A stretch of DNA of 64,000 nt from Kitasatospora humi (lineage in GTDB: Bacteria; Actinomycetota; Actinomycetes; Streptomycetales; Streptomycetaceae), in contig NZ_JAJJPA010000002.1 of the NCBI RefSeq assembly GCF_020907985.1, positions 186,001-250,000 of the forward strand. Direction: 5' to 3'. The position numbers and the translations under genes were made by a program. The notes below the pieces were generated by a model, which was given only the letters and a program-made list of their open reading frames with translations, did no database searches and was not told the origin of the DNA. Shown piece after piece: positions 33,790 through 41,881 of the stretch; position 1 is the first letter of the stretch; each line of letters opens with the position of its first letter.

Positions 33790-34010
33790 TCGTCGGTGGA
33801 CCCAGTGCTGCAACGCCGAACCGGTGTCCGGCTGTTGCGTCAGCAGGGACCGGGGAACCGGTGGTGTCGGTCCAGTAGCGAGCGGGTGTGGTCTCGGCCG
33901 GGGTACCGGTGGCGTTGAGGCCGAGCTGCCCGCCGGGGGCGTTGGTGATGCGGTGGGAGCCGTCGCCGTTGCTCGCGAACGACCAGGCCGCCCGGGCGGA
34001 TCCACCGATT
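33790..34010 (-). pseudogene. Decayed RICIN lectin-domain fragment
   Basis: Two minus-strand frames carry recognisable pieces of a beta-trefoil lectin. AWSFASNGDGSHRITNAPGG and TPARYWTDTTGS lie in one frame; LLTQQPDTGSALQHW lies in another. Both align with the RICIN domains of the intact 824-aa protein at 43.9-46.3 kb (SWSFLSDGDGSYRVVNAASG, TPARSWTDTTGG, LVTQQPDTGSPLQQW). The pieces are joined by a frameshift and lack the intervening sequence. It is the 3' end of a deleted secreted enzyme gene. The rest of 33786-34424 holds no gene. Confidence 0.7.
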
Positions 34011-34270
34011 CCGTGGTGGGGTCCGGGAGGGTTCCGAACGGCACGGTGCACTTGACTGCCGGAGTGGGCCGGAGTCATGGAGCAGGCGCTCACCTGCCGT
34101 GCTGGCGCTCACTTGCCGTCGGCGGTGCCAGAACCCGTCGGAAGTGCTCGTGCCGACCCGTAGAACGTGCCTCGGTGTTCTCTCCTGCCCGCCCGCGTGC
34201 GACAGGGCCCTGCGGGCCGACGTCCTCCGGTGCTGCTCGGGGGACCGGTTCGGCCGCTCGGGACGGACTG

Positions 34271-34317
34271 GCGCCGGCTGGTCCCCCAGGGGCGTGAATC
34301 GGGGGACCAGCCGGCGC
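34271..34317 (-). terminator. 17-bp perfect hairpin downstream of GH27 gene
   Basis: GCGCCGGCTGGTCCCCC and GGGGGACCAGCCGGCGC pair perfectly around a 13-nt loop, 108 bp past the alpha-galactosidase stop. It is symmetric, so it may stop transcription from either side. Confidence 0.75.
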
Positions 34318-34424
34318 TCGTCAGGTCACTTCGACGGGTTCGGCGGGCTGTGAGTTGCCAGGGTCTCCGTCGGGGCCGTTGTGATGGGTGGGTCCGCGGT
34401 GAGTGGTCCCGGGGACCGGGTGGA

Positions 34425-36590
34425 TCACGGCTGGACGGTCAGTGCGAACACGTGGATCGCGGGGGCGTCGGGCAGGGTGACGGAACGGACCGTCTTGCCG
34501 GGCGTCAGCGGGACGGTGTTGGTGAAGACGCCGTAGCTGGTGCCGTAGTTGGCCGGGCCGCTGGGCGTGTTGCGGTGGTCCGTGGTGAACGCGGTCTTCG
34601 CGCCGTAGGCGTCGGTCGGGGCGCAGCACCAGTTGGGGAAGCCGAGTTGGCCGGTGCTGGCGGTGCCGTCGGTGTAGGTGACGGTGACCGTGCCGGAGGT
34701 GAAGCCGGCCTCGGCGCCGAGGAAGCCCAGCGCCTGACCCTGGCCGCTGAAGGTGATCTCCTGGCCGGTGGCCGACACGTTGTCGTTCGCGCCCGCGGCC
34801 GCTGCCGGCCAGGTGAAGCTGAGGCCGTTGGCGCTGATCGTGGCACCGGCGGTGGCGCCCGCCTTGGCCAGGGCCTGGCTCGAGTAGCTGTCTCCGCCGC
34901 CGTCGAAGTTGCCGGGCGTGGTGTCGCTCTCGTCGGTGGCGCCGACGTCGTTGAACGCGGCCGCCAGCGAGGGGTAGGGCACGGTCTGGACGATCGTCTG
35001 CTCACCGCTGACCGTGTCGACCTTGCTCGAGTGCGCGCGGTAGCTCGCGGTGGCGGTGATCGTTGTGACCGTGGTGCCGGGCGCACCCTGGGGGCCGCGC
35101 ACGGTCACCGTGGCCGAGGCCGTCCCGCCCGGCGCGACGCGCGGCAGCGCGACGGTGTCCGGGGCCACGGTCCAGCCGGCCGGAGCGCTGATCTGCAGCC
35201 GGCCGTCGGTCAGGGGGACGGTGCCGTTGTCGGTCAGGGTGATCTGGTAGGTCCCGGGCAGCTGCGGCGTGCTGACGTCGCGCCAGCTGATCGCGGTGGC
35301 CGGCGCGGGGCCGTGGTCCGCGGTCGGGTGGACCCGGTAGAGCACCGTGGCGTGCGGCGGCACGCCGGCCGCGATCACCCCGGTCGTGTTGGTGGCGGTC
35401 TTGCTCACCAGGTCGTCCAGCTTGTAGCCGCCGGCGACGGGCAGGCCGGCCTGCGCGGCGGTGGTGCTGATCGTCTGCGCCGAGTCGGAGGAGTTGAACA
35501 GCGCGACCGCGCGGTCCCCGTCGGCCAGCGGCTTGCTCAGCACGTCGTAGCCGGCGCCGTGCTGCACCACGCTGCCCTGGATGCCGAGCCGGTCCTGGTC
35601 CACCGCGATGACGTCGCGGTTGCCGAGCACGGCCAGTGCGGTCGGGGAGAGGTGGGTGAGGTCGGTGCTGGAGATCAGCGGCGCGGCCATCATCGCCCAC
35701 AGCGAGACCTGGCTCTGGATCTCGTCCTGGCTGAGCCCGGAGTCGCCGGCGAGCAGGAAGTCGGGGTCGTTCCACCGCCCCGGTCGCTGCAGTGCGGTCA
35801 ACCCCACGTTGTAGCTGTAGTTGTAGTCGATCGAGGACCACTTGTCGGGGTCCTGGCCGAGCGCGATGTCCGCGCCCTCGCGCCACAGGTTGCCGAGCTG
35901 CGCGGACCAGCCGATCACCGAGTCCCAGTTCGCCGCGCCCTGGAAGTAGGCGGGCGCGGAGATCGAGAAGACGATGTGGCGGCGGGTGTTGAGCAGTGCC
36001 CGGCTCATCGCGGTGTAGGTGTCGCGGTAGCTCTGCTCGTCGGTCTCGCCGGCTTTGGTGGGCACGTTGCAGCCGTCGAGCTTGACGTAGTCGACATCCC
36101 AGGACGCGAACAGGTCCGCGTCCTGCTGCCAGTGGTCGAGGGAGCCGGGGTAACCGCCGCAGGTGCTGGTTCCGGCGTCCTCGTAGATGCCGAACTTCAG
36201 GCCGAGCTTGTGGAGTTGCTGCCCGACGTAGGCCATCCCGTCCGGGAACAGGGCCGGGTTGGCGACCAGGTCGCCCTTGGCGTCGCGCTGTTGGGACATC
36301 CAGCAGTCGTCGATGGTGACGGTGTCGTAGCCCTTCCGGGCCAGTCCGGTGGTGACCAGGGCCTGGGCGTTGCCGAGGATCGTCTTCTCGTCGATCCCGC
36401 ACTGGTAGTACGACCAGTCGTTCCAGCCCATGGGCGGCGTGGGGGAGTAGTCGGGGTACTGGGCGACGGCGCCGGGAGCGGCGGACGAGGCGGCCGCGGG
36501 CTGGGCGAGGACCGTTCCCGCGGATACGGCGGCGAGTGTGGAGCAGCAGGCAACGGCGGCACGGAGCCACCGGGGAAAGGCAGTGGGCAT
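34425..36590 (-). CDS. Secreted GH27 alpha-galactosidase with C-terminal accessory domains
   Basis: A 721-residue exported enzyme. A signal peptide (LRAAVACCSTLAAVSAG to PAAAS) leads into the GH27 barrel with TPPMGWNDWSYYQCGIDE, the nucleophile Asp172 in DYVKLDGC and the acid/base Asp275 in PGRWNDPDF. A beta-sandwich follows, then an NEW3-type domain (ISWRDVSTPQLPGTYQITLT through PRVAPGGTASATVTVRGPQG). The last 150 residues form a carbohydrate-binding-like module (AAAFNDVGATDESDTTPGNF to VFALTVQP). It removes alpha-1,6-linked galactose from galactomannan or raffinose-type sugars outside the cell. GAGG lies 7 bp before ATG. It faces the ROK regulator gene across a promoter with its own inverted repeat. 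Confidence 0.93.
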   Translation of the reverse strand: MPTAFPRWLRAAVACCSTLAAVSAGTVLAQPAAASSAAPGAVAQYPDYSPTPPMGWNDWSYYQCGIDEKTILGNAQALVTTGLARKGYDTVTIDDCWMSQQRDAKGDLVANPALFPDGMAYVGQQLHKLGLKFGIYEDAGTSTCGGYPGSLDHWQQDADLFASWDVDYVKLDGCNVPTKAGETDEQSYRDTYTAMSRALLNTRRHIVFSISAPAYFQGAANWDSVIGWSAQLGNLWREGADIALGQDPDKWSSIDYNYSYNVGLTALQRPGRWNDPDFLLAGDSGLSQDEIQSQVSLWAMMAAPLISSTDLTHLSPTALAVLGNRDVIAVDQDRLGIQGSVVQHGAGYDVLSKPLADGDRAVALFNSSDSAQTISTTAAQAGLPVAGGYKLDDLVSKTATNTTGVIAAGVPPHATVLYRVHPTADHGPAPATAISWRDVSTPQLPGTYQITLTDNGTVPLTDGRLQISAPAGWTVAPDTVALPRVAPGGTASATVTVRGPQGAPGTTVTTITATASYRAHSSKVDTVSGEQTIVQTVPYPSLAAAFNDVGATDESDTTPGNFDGGGDSYSSQALAKAGATAGATISANGLSFTWPAAAAGANDNVSATGQEITFSGQGQALGFLGAEAGFTSGTVTVTYTDGTASTGQLGFPNWCCAPTDAYGAKTAFTTDHRNTPSGPANYGTSYGVFTNTVPLTPGKTVRSVTLPDAPAIHVFALTVQP

Positions 36591-36655
36591 GCTTCGACCT
36601 CACGGGGTCTCGGGGGCGCATGGTCGCTGGCACTGTCTTGGCAGAGCTTTTTTAC

Positions 36656-36704
36656 GCGAACTGCTCATTCATGACAAGAGTCCGGGACAAATAAGCAGTA
36701 ACGC
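36656..36704. promoter_or_regulatory. Inverted repeat upstream of alpha-galactosidase gene
   Basis: GCGAACTGCTCATT and AATAAGCAGTAACGC are inverted and nearly complementary around a 20-bp centre, about 66-115 bp before the GH27 start. It differs from the ROK operator copies at 38.2 and 38.4 kb, so a second regulator (for example LacI-type) may act here. Confidence 0.4.
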
Positions 36705-36781
36705 GCATGGCCAGCGCAAAATGCCGCGCACGGGAGCATGCGGGGTCCCGGGTCAGCAGCCTGACAGGTCCCGGGCCTTGG

Positions 36782-38053
36782 TCAGCCGGGCTGCTGCGAC
36801 TCGCGGACCTCCACCACCGAAGGGTCGTGGAAGATCGTCTCCAGGGCCAGGTACGCGCCGCCCTGGGCGGCGTTGGAGAGGCCGAGGGTCGAGGCGGTGA
36901 CCACGACGTGCGTGGCTGTGGGTGAGATCCGGCGATCGTCGAGGTGGCGCTGGGCCTTGTCGATCAGGTAGCGCCCGAAGACCGCGAAGTATCCGCCGAG
37001 GACGATCCGCGAGGGGTTGAGCACGTCCACCAGGACGGCCAGGCCGAGGGCCAGGTCGTCGGCGATCTCGGCGAGCGCGGCGAGCGTGCGCTGGTCACCG
37101 GCGTCGGCCCGGGCGAGCAGCTGGCCCAGGCGTTCTGCCAAGTCGATCGACCGGTCGTGCACCGGGTCCGACGGGTCGGCCGCCCTGTCCAGGAAGGCCT
37201 GGAGTCCGACGGATGCCTCCCAGCAGCCGGTGCGTCCGCAGGCACAGGGCCGGTCGTCGCGGCCGAACCTCATGTGCCCGATTTCCGAGCCGCGCCGCAG
37301 CTTGCCGTCGAGGATGCCCGCGCCACCCACACCGATGCCTCCGGTGACGTAGACGAGCTCTTGCGGATCGGCTCCTCCGGTCGTCAGGTACTCCGCGAGT
37401 GCGCCGCCCTCGGCGTCGTTCTCGACCAGCACGGGCGGAGCGTGGGGACCGAGCCGTTCACGCAGCTCGGCGCAGGCCGGCACGTCGCGCCAGCCGAAGT
37501 TGACCGCCACCCGGACCGTCCCGGAGTCGCGGTCGATCGATCCCTGGGTCACCAGGGTGATGCCGACGGCTGCCATGCCCTGTTCGCCCACCGCGTGCAG
37601 GCAGTCGGCGACCAGGTCGCCGACCTTGTGCAGGGCGGCCTGGTGGGTCAGTGACGGCACGTCGAGTGCGAGGCGCTCCTCGTGGACCACGGTGCCGCGG
37701 AGGTTCAGGGCGATGACCGTGATGTGGTCGACGCCGACCTCCGCTCCGATTCCGCAGATCCAGCGGCCGTCGAGGTCGACCATGCGGTGCGGCCGCCCGA
37801 CCGCACCGGCGCGGTCGAGTTCCCCTTCGCGGACGAGGCCGCGCCGGATGAGGTCCGCCACCAGGACCGACACCGTCGCCTTGGGAAGCCCGAGCGCGGT
37901 GGCCAGTTTGGTCCGCGACTGCTCGCCGCTCTCCCGGAGACGGCGGAGCACCACGCCGAGGTTGTTGCGGCGCAGCGATGCCTTGTCGGCAGCCTCGGAA
38001 TGGCCGGGGGACAGGCTGCCGATGCCGGCGGAGGTCTGTTGCCCTTGCCGCAC
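36782..38053 (-). CDS. ROK-family transcriptional repressor
   Basis: 423 residues. A winged helix N-terminus (NNLGVVLRRLRESGEQSRTK, recognition region ALGLPKATVSVLVADLIRRG) is fused to a ROK sugar-kinase-like domain with VTGGIGVGGAGILDGKL and the zinc motif CACGRTGCWE. The start GTG 38053 follows GAGGAG. It is divergent from a sugar ABC operon; the shared intergenic region carries two copies of a TTAG/CTAA dyad. It is the likely local repressor, released by a galactose-containing oligosaccharide; the ligand is inferred from the neighbouring galactosidases. Confidence 0.9.
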   Translation of the reverse strand: MRQGQQTSAGIGSLSPGHSEAADKASLRRNNLGVVLRRLRESGEQSRTKLATALGLPKATVSVLVADLIRRGLVREGELDRAGAVGRPHRMVDLDGRWICGIGAEVGVDHITVIALNLRGTVVHEERLALDVPSLTHQAALHKVGDLVADCLHAVGEQGMAAVGITLVTQGSIDRDSGTVRVAVNFGWRDVPACAELRERLGPHAPPVLVENDAEGGALAEYLTTGGADPQELVYVTGGIGVGGAGILDGKLRRGSEIGHMRFGRDDRPCACGRTGCWEASVGLQAFLDRAADPSDPVHDRSIDLAERLGQLLARADAGDQRTLAALAEIADDLALGLAVLVDVLNPSRIVLGGYFAVFGRYLIDKAQRHLDDRRISPTATHVVVTASTLGLSNAAQGGAYLALETIFHDPSVVEVRESQQPG

Positions 38054-38181
38054 TTGCTCTCCTCTGCCGGTCGCGTTCCCGCAGGCCGGCCCTTGTCGGG
38101 TCAGCGGCCGCCGGCGGCACCCACTGCCACGGCGCAGCCGACGAGCGTTCAGTCGATGCCGAACGGCCTCGTGCCGTCCAT

Positions 38182-38208
38182 ATTAGTTGAGTCACTGGGC
38201 TAAATAAA
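38182..38208 (+). promoter_or_regulatory. Putative ROK operator, copy 1
   Basis: A dyad TTAGTTGAGT-C-ACTGGGCTAA followed by ATAAA, 130 bp before the ROK start. It matches copy 2 (opposite orientation) at 19 of 27 positions. It is well placed for autoregulation. Confidence 0.55.
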
Positions 38209-38407
38209 TCCCCACTCTCCCTACCGAGCATCCTCTCCGGCGAAGGCGCCGGCTGGCGCCCCGAAACGTCATGGTGACGGATCGGAAGCCCGGATCGGGA
38301 GACCCGCGGGCGTGGTCCCTCCTCGCCGATGCCGTCCGGTGGGCCGTGGCGGCATCGCTGATCTCGGCTGTGCAACGGAGCATCCGGAGCTCTTGACAGC
38401 CAACATC

Positions 38408-38434
38408 TTTAATTTACACACTGGCCCAACTAAC
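38408..38434 (-). promoter_or_regulatory. Putative ROK operator, copy 2
   Basis: The minus strand reads GTTAGTTGGGCCAGTG and then TGTAAATTAAA, the inverted partner of copy 1. It lies about 85 bp before the binding-protein start, overlapping the expected promoter. The two copies face each other 200 bp apart. The remainder of 38054-38516 has no gene. Confidence 0.55.
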
Positions 38435-38516
38435 AGCCCGCAGCGTTCGGCGGGTTCCCCTACCACCGCGCCTGGCGCCTGGAGCCGCGCGGTAGGCAGC
38501 AAAGAGGGCCTCCCCC

Positions 38517-39809
38517 ATGAAGTCACGCGTGTTCAGAGTCGCCGCCACCGCCGTCGCCGTCGCCTCGCTGGCGAGCCTCGCCGCCTGCGGCTCGAACGGA
38601 TCCACCAGCAAGGCCTCCGGGCCCGTCAGCATGGAGTTCTGGGGCTGGGCCCCGGGCTACGACAAGATCACCGCCCAGTGGAACGCGGCCCATCCGGACG
38701 TCAAGGTGACGTTCAAACAGATCCCGTCGGGCGGCAAGGGCGGCTACGACCAGATGACCAACGCGATCGCCGCGGGCAAGGCGCCCTGTCTCGGGCAGGT
38801 CACCTACAACGACATCCCCCAGATGGTCGTCAAGAACGCGCTCATGGACATCACCCCGTACGCGTCCGGGGACACCGGCAAGTACCTGGACTGGACGGTC
38901 GCAGCCTCCTCGGCCGGCGGCAAGACCTACGGCATCCCGGTGGACACCGGCCCGATGGCCCTGTACTACCGCACCGACCTGTTCCAGAAGTTCGGCATCA
39001 CCGCGCCGCCCGCGACCTGGGACGAGTACGCGGCCGACGCGGCCAAGGTGCACGCGGCCGATCCGAGCGTGGCCTTCGGCACCGCGCCCCAGGACGCCTA
39101 CGACATGGCCGGGTTGAGCTGGCAGACCGGCAAGCCCTGGTTCGGCACCCAGGGCACTGCCTGGCAGGTCTCCATCGACAACCCGGGCACCCAGCAGGTC
39201 GCCAAGTACTGGCAGGACCTGAAGGACAAGCAGGAGGTGATGAACAACGGCAACGCCTGGGACCCTAACTTCGACAAGGCGTCGGAGGCCGGCAAGGTCG
39301 CGACCTTCGTGAACGCCGCCTGGGCCGTGCCGGGCATCACGGGCGACCTCAAGGACCTCTCCGGCAAGTGGGCGGTGGCCCCCATGCCGACCTGGACGAC
39401 CGGCGACAAGACCAGCGCGAACTCCGGTGGTTCAGCCACATCGGTGCTGAGCGGCTGCAAGACGCCCAAGCAGGCCGAGCAGTTCGCCGCCTTCCTGTCC
39501 AGCGACCCGGACGCGGTCAGCACCGGCATCACGGTCGGCGGCCTGTACCCGGCCTCCAAGGCGGGCCTCGACAACCCGCTGCTCTCCCAGCCGAACCCGT
39601 ACTTCGGCGGCCAGAAGATCTACGACGTCTTCAAGCAGTCCGCGGCCAACATCCCCACCACCTGGGTGGTCGGGCCGACCTTCGGTCAGGTCGAGGCGGA
39701 CTACTCGGACGCGATCGGCAAGAGCGGCCTGCCACAGGCCACCACCACGGTGCAGCAGAAGACGGTGGACAAGATCAAGAGCCTCGGGCTCTCCGTGACC
39801 GGCGGCTGA
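38517..39809 (+). CDS. Sugar ABC transporter substrate-binding lipoprotein
   Basis: 430 residues. A lipoprotein signal peptide with lipobox LAAC (VAVASLASLAACGSNGS) precedes a family 1 solute-binding fold (VSMEFWGWAPGYDKITAQWN, AVAPMPTWTTGDKTSANSGG, AFLSSDPDAVSTGITVGGLY). It is the first gene of the divergent operon from the ROK repressor. It captures oligosaccharides, here probably galacto-oligosaccharides judging by the linked GH35 and GH27 enzymes. Two strong hairpins follow the stop, which should favour excess binding protein over permeases. Confidence 0.93.
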   Translation: MKSRVFRVAATAVAVASLASLAACGSNGSTSKASGPVSMEFWGWAPGYDKITAQWNAAHPDVKVTFKQIPSGGKGGYDQMTNAIAAGKAPCLGQVTYNDIPQMVVKNALMDITPYASGDTGKYLDWTVAASSAGGKTYGIPVDTGPMALYYRTDLFQKFGITAPPATWDEYAADAAKVHAADPSVAFGTAPQDAYDMAGLSWQTGKPWFGTQGTAWQVSIDNPGTQQVAKYWQDLKDKQEVMNNGNAWDPNFDKASEAGKVATFVNAAWAVPGITGDLKDLSGKWAVAPMPTWTTGDKTSANSGGSATSVLSGCKTPKQAEQFAAFLSSDPDAVSTGITVGGLYPASKAGLDNPLLSQPNPYFGGQKIYDVFKQSAANIPTTWVVGPTFGQVEADYSDAIGKSGLPQATTTVQQKTVDKIKSLGLSVTGG

Positions 39810-39818
39810 CCACGGGCA

Positions 39819-39849
39819 GGCGGCCGACGACCACGGGTCGTCGGCCGCC
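39819..39849 (+). terminator. Perfect 14-bp hairpin after binding-protein gene
   Basis: GGCGGCCGACGACC and GGTCGTCGGCCGCC pair around a 3-nt loop. It is probably a partial terminator and a 3'-end stabiliser. Confidence 0.65.
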
Positions 39850-39851
39850 AA

Positions 39852-39893
39852 GGGCCCGCGGTGCCGCTTGTGAGGTGGCGGCACCGCGGGCCC
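39852..39893 (+). terminator. Second perfect hairpin (16 bp) before permease gene
   Basis: GGGCCCGCGGTGCCGC and GCGGCACCGCGGGCCC pair around a 10-nt loop, only 2 bp after the first hairpin and 40 bp before the permease ATG. The tandem arrangement is typical of operons that make more binding protein than membrane components. Confidence 0.65.
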
Positions 39894-39933
39894 CGCCACC
39901 GCCCACGCCCGCAACCGTGCAAGGAACCACACC

Positions 39934-40893
39934 ATGAGCACCCAGACAGCACCACCGCCCGCACCGGCGCCCGCGCGCGTGGTGGCCGGGTCGAGCCGCC
40001 GCCGCCACCACCGCCGGACCGCGCTGAGCGCCGCCGGGTTCCTGGTGCCGTTCGGCGTGCTGTTCACCGCGATGATGCTCGCGCCCATCGGGTACGCGAT
40101 CTACCAGAGCTTCTACAAGGTCCATCGCCAGGGCCTGTTCGGCGGTGCGCAGACCACCGAGTTCGCGGGCCTGGACAACTTCACCGCCGCCCTGCACGAC
40201 GGCGACTTCACCGCCTCGCTCGGCCGGGTCGCCCTGCTGGGCGTGGTGCAGGTCCCGGTGATGCTCGGGCTGGCACTGGCCCTTGCACTGCTGCTGGACG
40301 CGCGCTCGGCCCGGCTGCGCAAGACCTTCCGGATGGTCTTCTTCCTGCCCTACGCGCTGCCGGGTGCGATCGCCGCGGTGATGTGGTCGTTCCTGCTGGT
40401 CAAGGACCTCTCGCCGTTCACCGGCCCGCTCGGCGCGATCGGGATCCACACCGACTTCCTGTCGGCCGGCTGGATCCCGGTGTCGATCGGCAACATGATC
40501 ACCTGGGGCTGGACCGGCTACAACATGCTGATCATCTATTCGGCGCTGCAGTCCCTGCCGGCCGAGGTGATCGAGGCCGCAGCCCTGGACAACTGCACCG
40601 GCTGGCGCCTGGCTTGGCACATCAAGATCCCGATGGTGCGGTCCTCCCTGGTGCTCACCACGGTGTTCTCCATCATCGGCACCGCCCAGCTCTACACCGA
40701 GCCGGCCGTCCTCGCCGCCGCCCGCATCCCCGGCGCCTCCAACAAGTTCAGCCCGATCATGAACACCACGCTCACCGCCTCGCAGGCGGACCAGAACCTG
40801 GCCGCCGCCGAATCGGTCCTGCTGGCGCTGGTGACCCTGGTCCTCTCCTTCGGGCTCCTGAAGTTCACTCAGCGAAAGACGGCCGACGCATGA
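39934..40893 (+). CDS. Sugar ABC transporter permease (MalF-type)
   Basis: 319 residues with six membrane helices after a basic N-terminus. The EAA loop for ATPase docking is visible as LPAEVIEAAALDNCTGWRLA WHIKIP. The start is preceded by AAGGA. It pairs with the next gene as a heterodimeric pore. No ATPase gene is present in the operon; streptomycetes commonly supply one shared MsiK-type ATPase from elsewhere. Confidence 0.92.
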   Translation: MSTQTAPPPAPAPARVVAGSSRRRHHRRTALSAAGFLVPFGVLFTAMMLAPIGYAIYQSFYKVHRQGLFGGAQTTEFAGLDNFTAALHDGDFTASLGRVALLGVVQVPVMLGLALALALLLDARSARLRKTFRMVFFLPYALPGAIAAVMWSFLLVKDLSPFTGPLGAIGIHTDFLSAGWIPVSIGNMITWGWTGYNMLIIYSALQSLPAEVIEAAALDNCTGWRLAWHIKIPMVRSSLVLTTVFSIIGTAQLYTEPAVLAAARIPGASNKFSPIMNTTLTASQADQNLAAAESVLLALVTLVLSFGLLKFTQRKTADA

Positions 40894-41735
40894 CCAGCAC
40901 CCGCAGCCCGCTCACCGGACGCCTGGCCGTCAACGCGCTGCTCGGCCTGATGGCCCTCTACACTCTCATCCCGTTGTGGTGGCTGCTCGTCTCCGCGACC
41001 AAGGGCCAGGGGTACCTCTACAAGGGCAGCCCGCTCTGGTTCTCCCACTTCGACCTGGGCGGCAACCTCTCGAGCGTCTTCTCCTTCCAGGGCGGGGTCT
41101 TCTCCTCCTGGCTGGCCAACAGCGCCCTGTACAGCCTGGTCGGCGCCGCGGTGAGCACGCTGCTGTCGGTCATGGCCGGCTTCGCCCTGGCCAAGTACCG
41201 CTTCCGCGGCCGCGAGGCGATCTTCAACGTGATCCTCGCCTCCGTCCTGATACCGGCCCCGATGTTCGCCCTGCCGCTCTTCCTGATGCTGGCCAAGCTG
41301 CAACTCACCGACACCTACTGGGCCGTGCTGCTGCCCAGCTTCGTCAGTCCGTTCGGCGTGTACCTCTCGCGCATCTACGCCTCGGCCTCCGTGCCCGACG
41401 AACTGCTGGAGGCGGCCCGCATCGACGGCGCCGGAGAGTACCGGACCTTCTTCCGCATCGCGCTGCCGGTCATGGGCCCGGCGCTGGTGACGATCTTCCT
41501 CTTCCAGTTCGTCAGCGTCTGGAACAACTACCTGCTGCCCTCACTCATGATCAACGACTCCTCCAAACTGCCGGTCACCGTCGGCCTGGTGCAGTGGCGC
41601 TCGGAGTTCGCCAACGGCGTCTCCCCAATGCTCCCGATCACCGGGGCGTTCGTCTCACTGATCCCGCTGCTCATCGCATTCATCGCACTCCAGCGCTTCT
41701 GGCGCAGCGGCCTGACCGCAGGCGCCGTCAAGTAA
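40890..41735 (+). CDS. Sugar ABC transporter permease (MalG-type)
   Basis: 281 residues with six membrane helices and the EAA loop VPDELLEAARIDGAGEYRTF. The ATG overlaps the stop of the preceding permease (ATGA), so the two are translationally coupled. It forms the second half of the importer pore. Confidence 0.93.
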   Translation: MTSTRSPLTGRLAVNALLGLMALYTLIPLWWLLVSATKGQGYLYKGSPLWFSHFDLGGNLSSVFSFQGGVFSSWLANSALYSLVGAAVSTLLSVMAGFALAKYRFRGREAIFNVILASVLIPAPMFALPLFLMLAKLQLTDTYWAVLLPSFVSPFGVYLSRIYASASVPDELLEAARIDGAGEYRTFFRIALPVMGPALVTIFLFQFVSVWNNYLLPSLMINDSSKLPVTVGLVQWRSEFANGVSPMLPITGAFVSLIPLLIAFIALQRFWRSGLTAGAVK

Positions 41736-41804
41736 CCGCAGCCGCACCGGTGGCGCCGGCCGGCGGCCAAGCGACCCGCGACGACTCGCCGCCTCCCCTG
41801 TGAC

Positions 41805-41852
41805 CGGGCGGCGCCGGACACCCCCGACCCGACCGGTGCCCGGCGCCGCCCG
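41805..41852 (+). terminator. Hairpin between permease and beta-galactosidase genes
   Basis: CGGGCGGCGCCGG and CCGGCGCCGCCCG (13 bp, perfect) enclose a 22-nt loop, 30 bp before the GH35 start. It probably tunes read-through inside the operon. Confidence 0.5.
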
Positions 41853-41881
41853 CCCGTAACGACACCTGAAAGCAGCATCGA

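Noticed and set aside
34167-36674. 835-codon plus-strand frame opposite the GH27 gene
   Set aside because: Val/Gly/Arg-rich shadow with no domain; GH27 catalytic motifs are on the minus strand.
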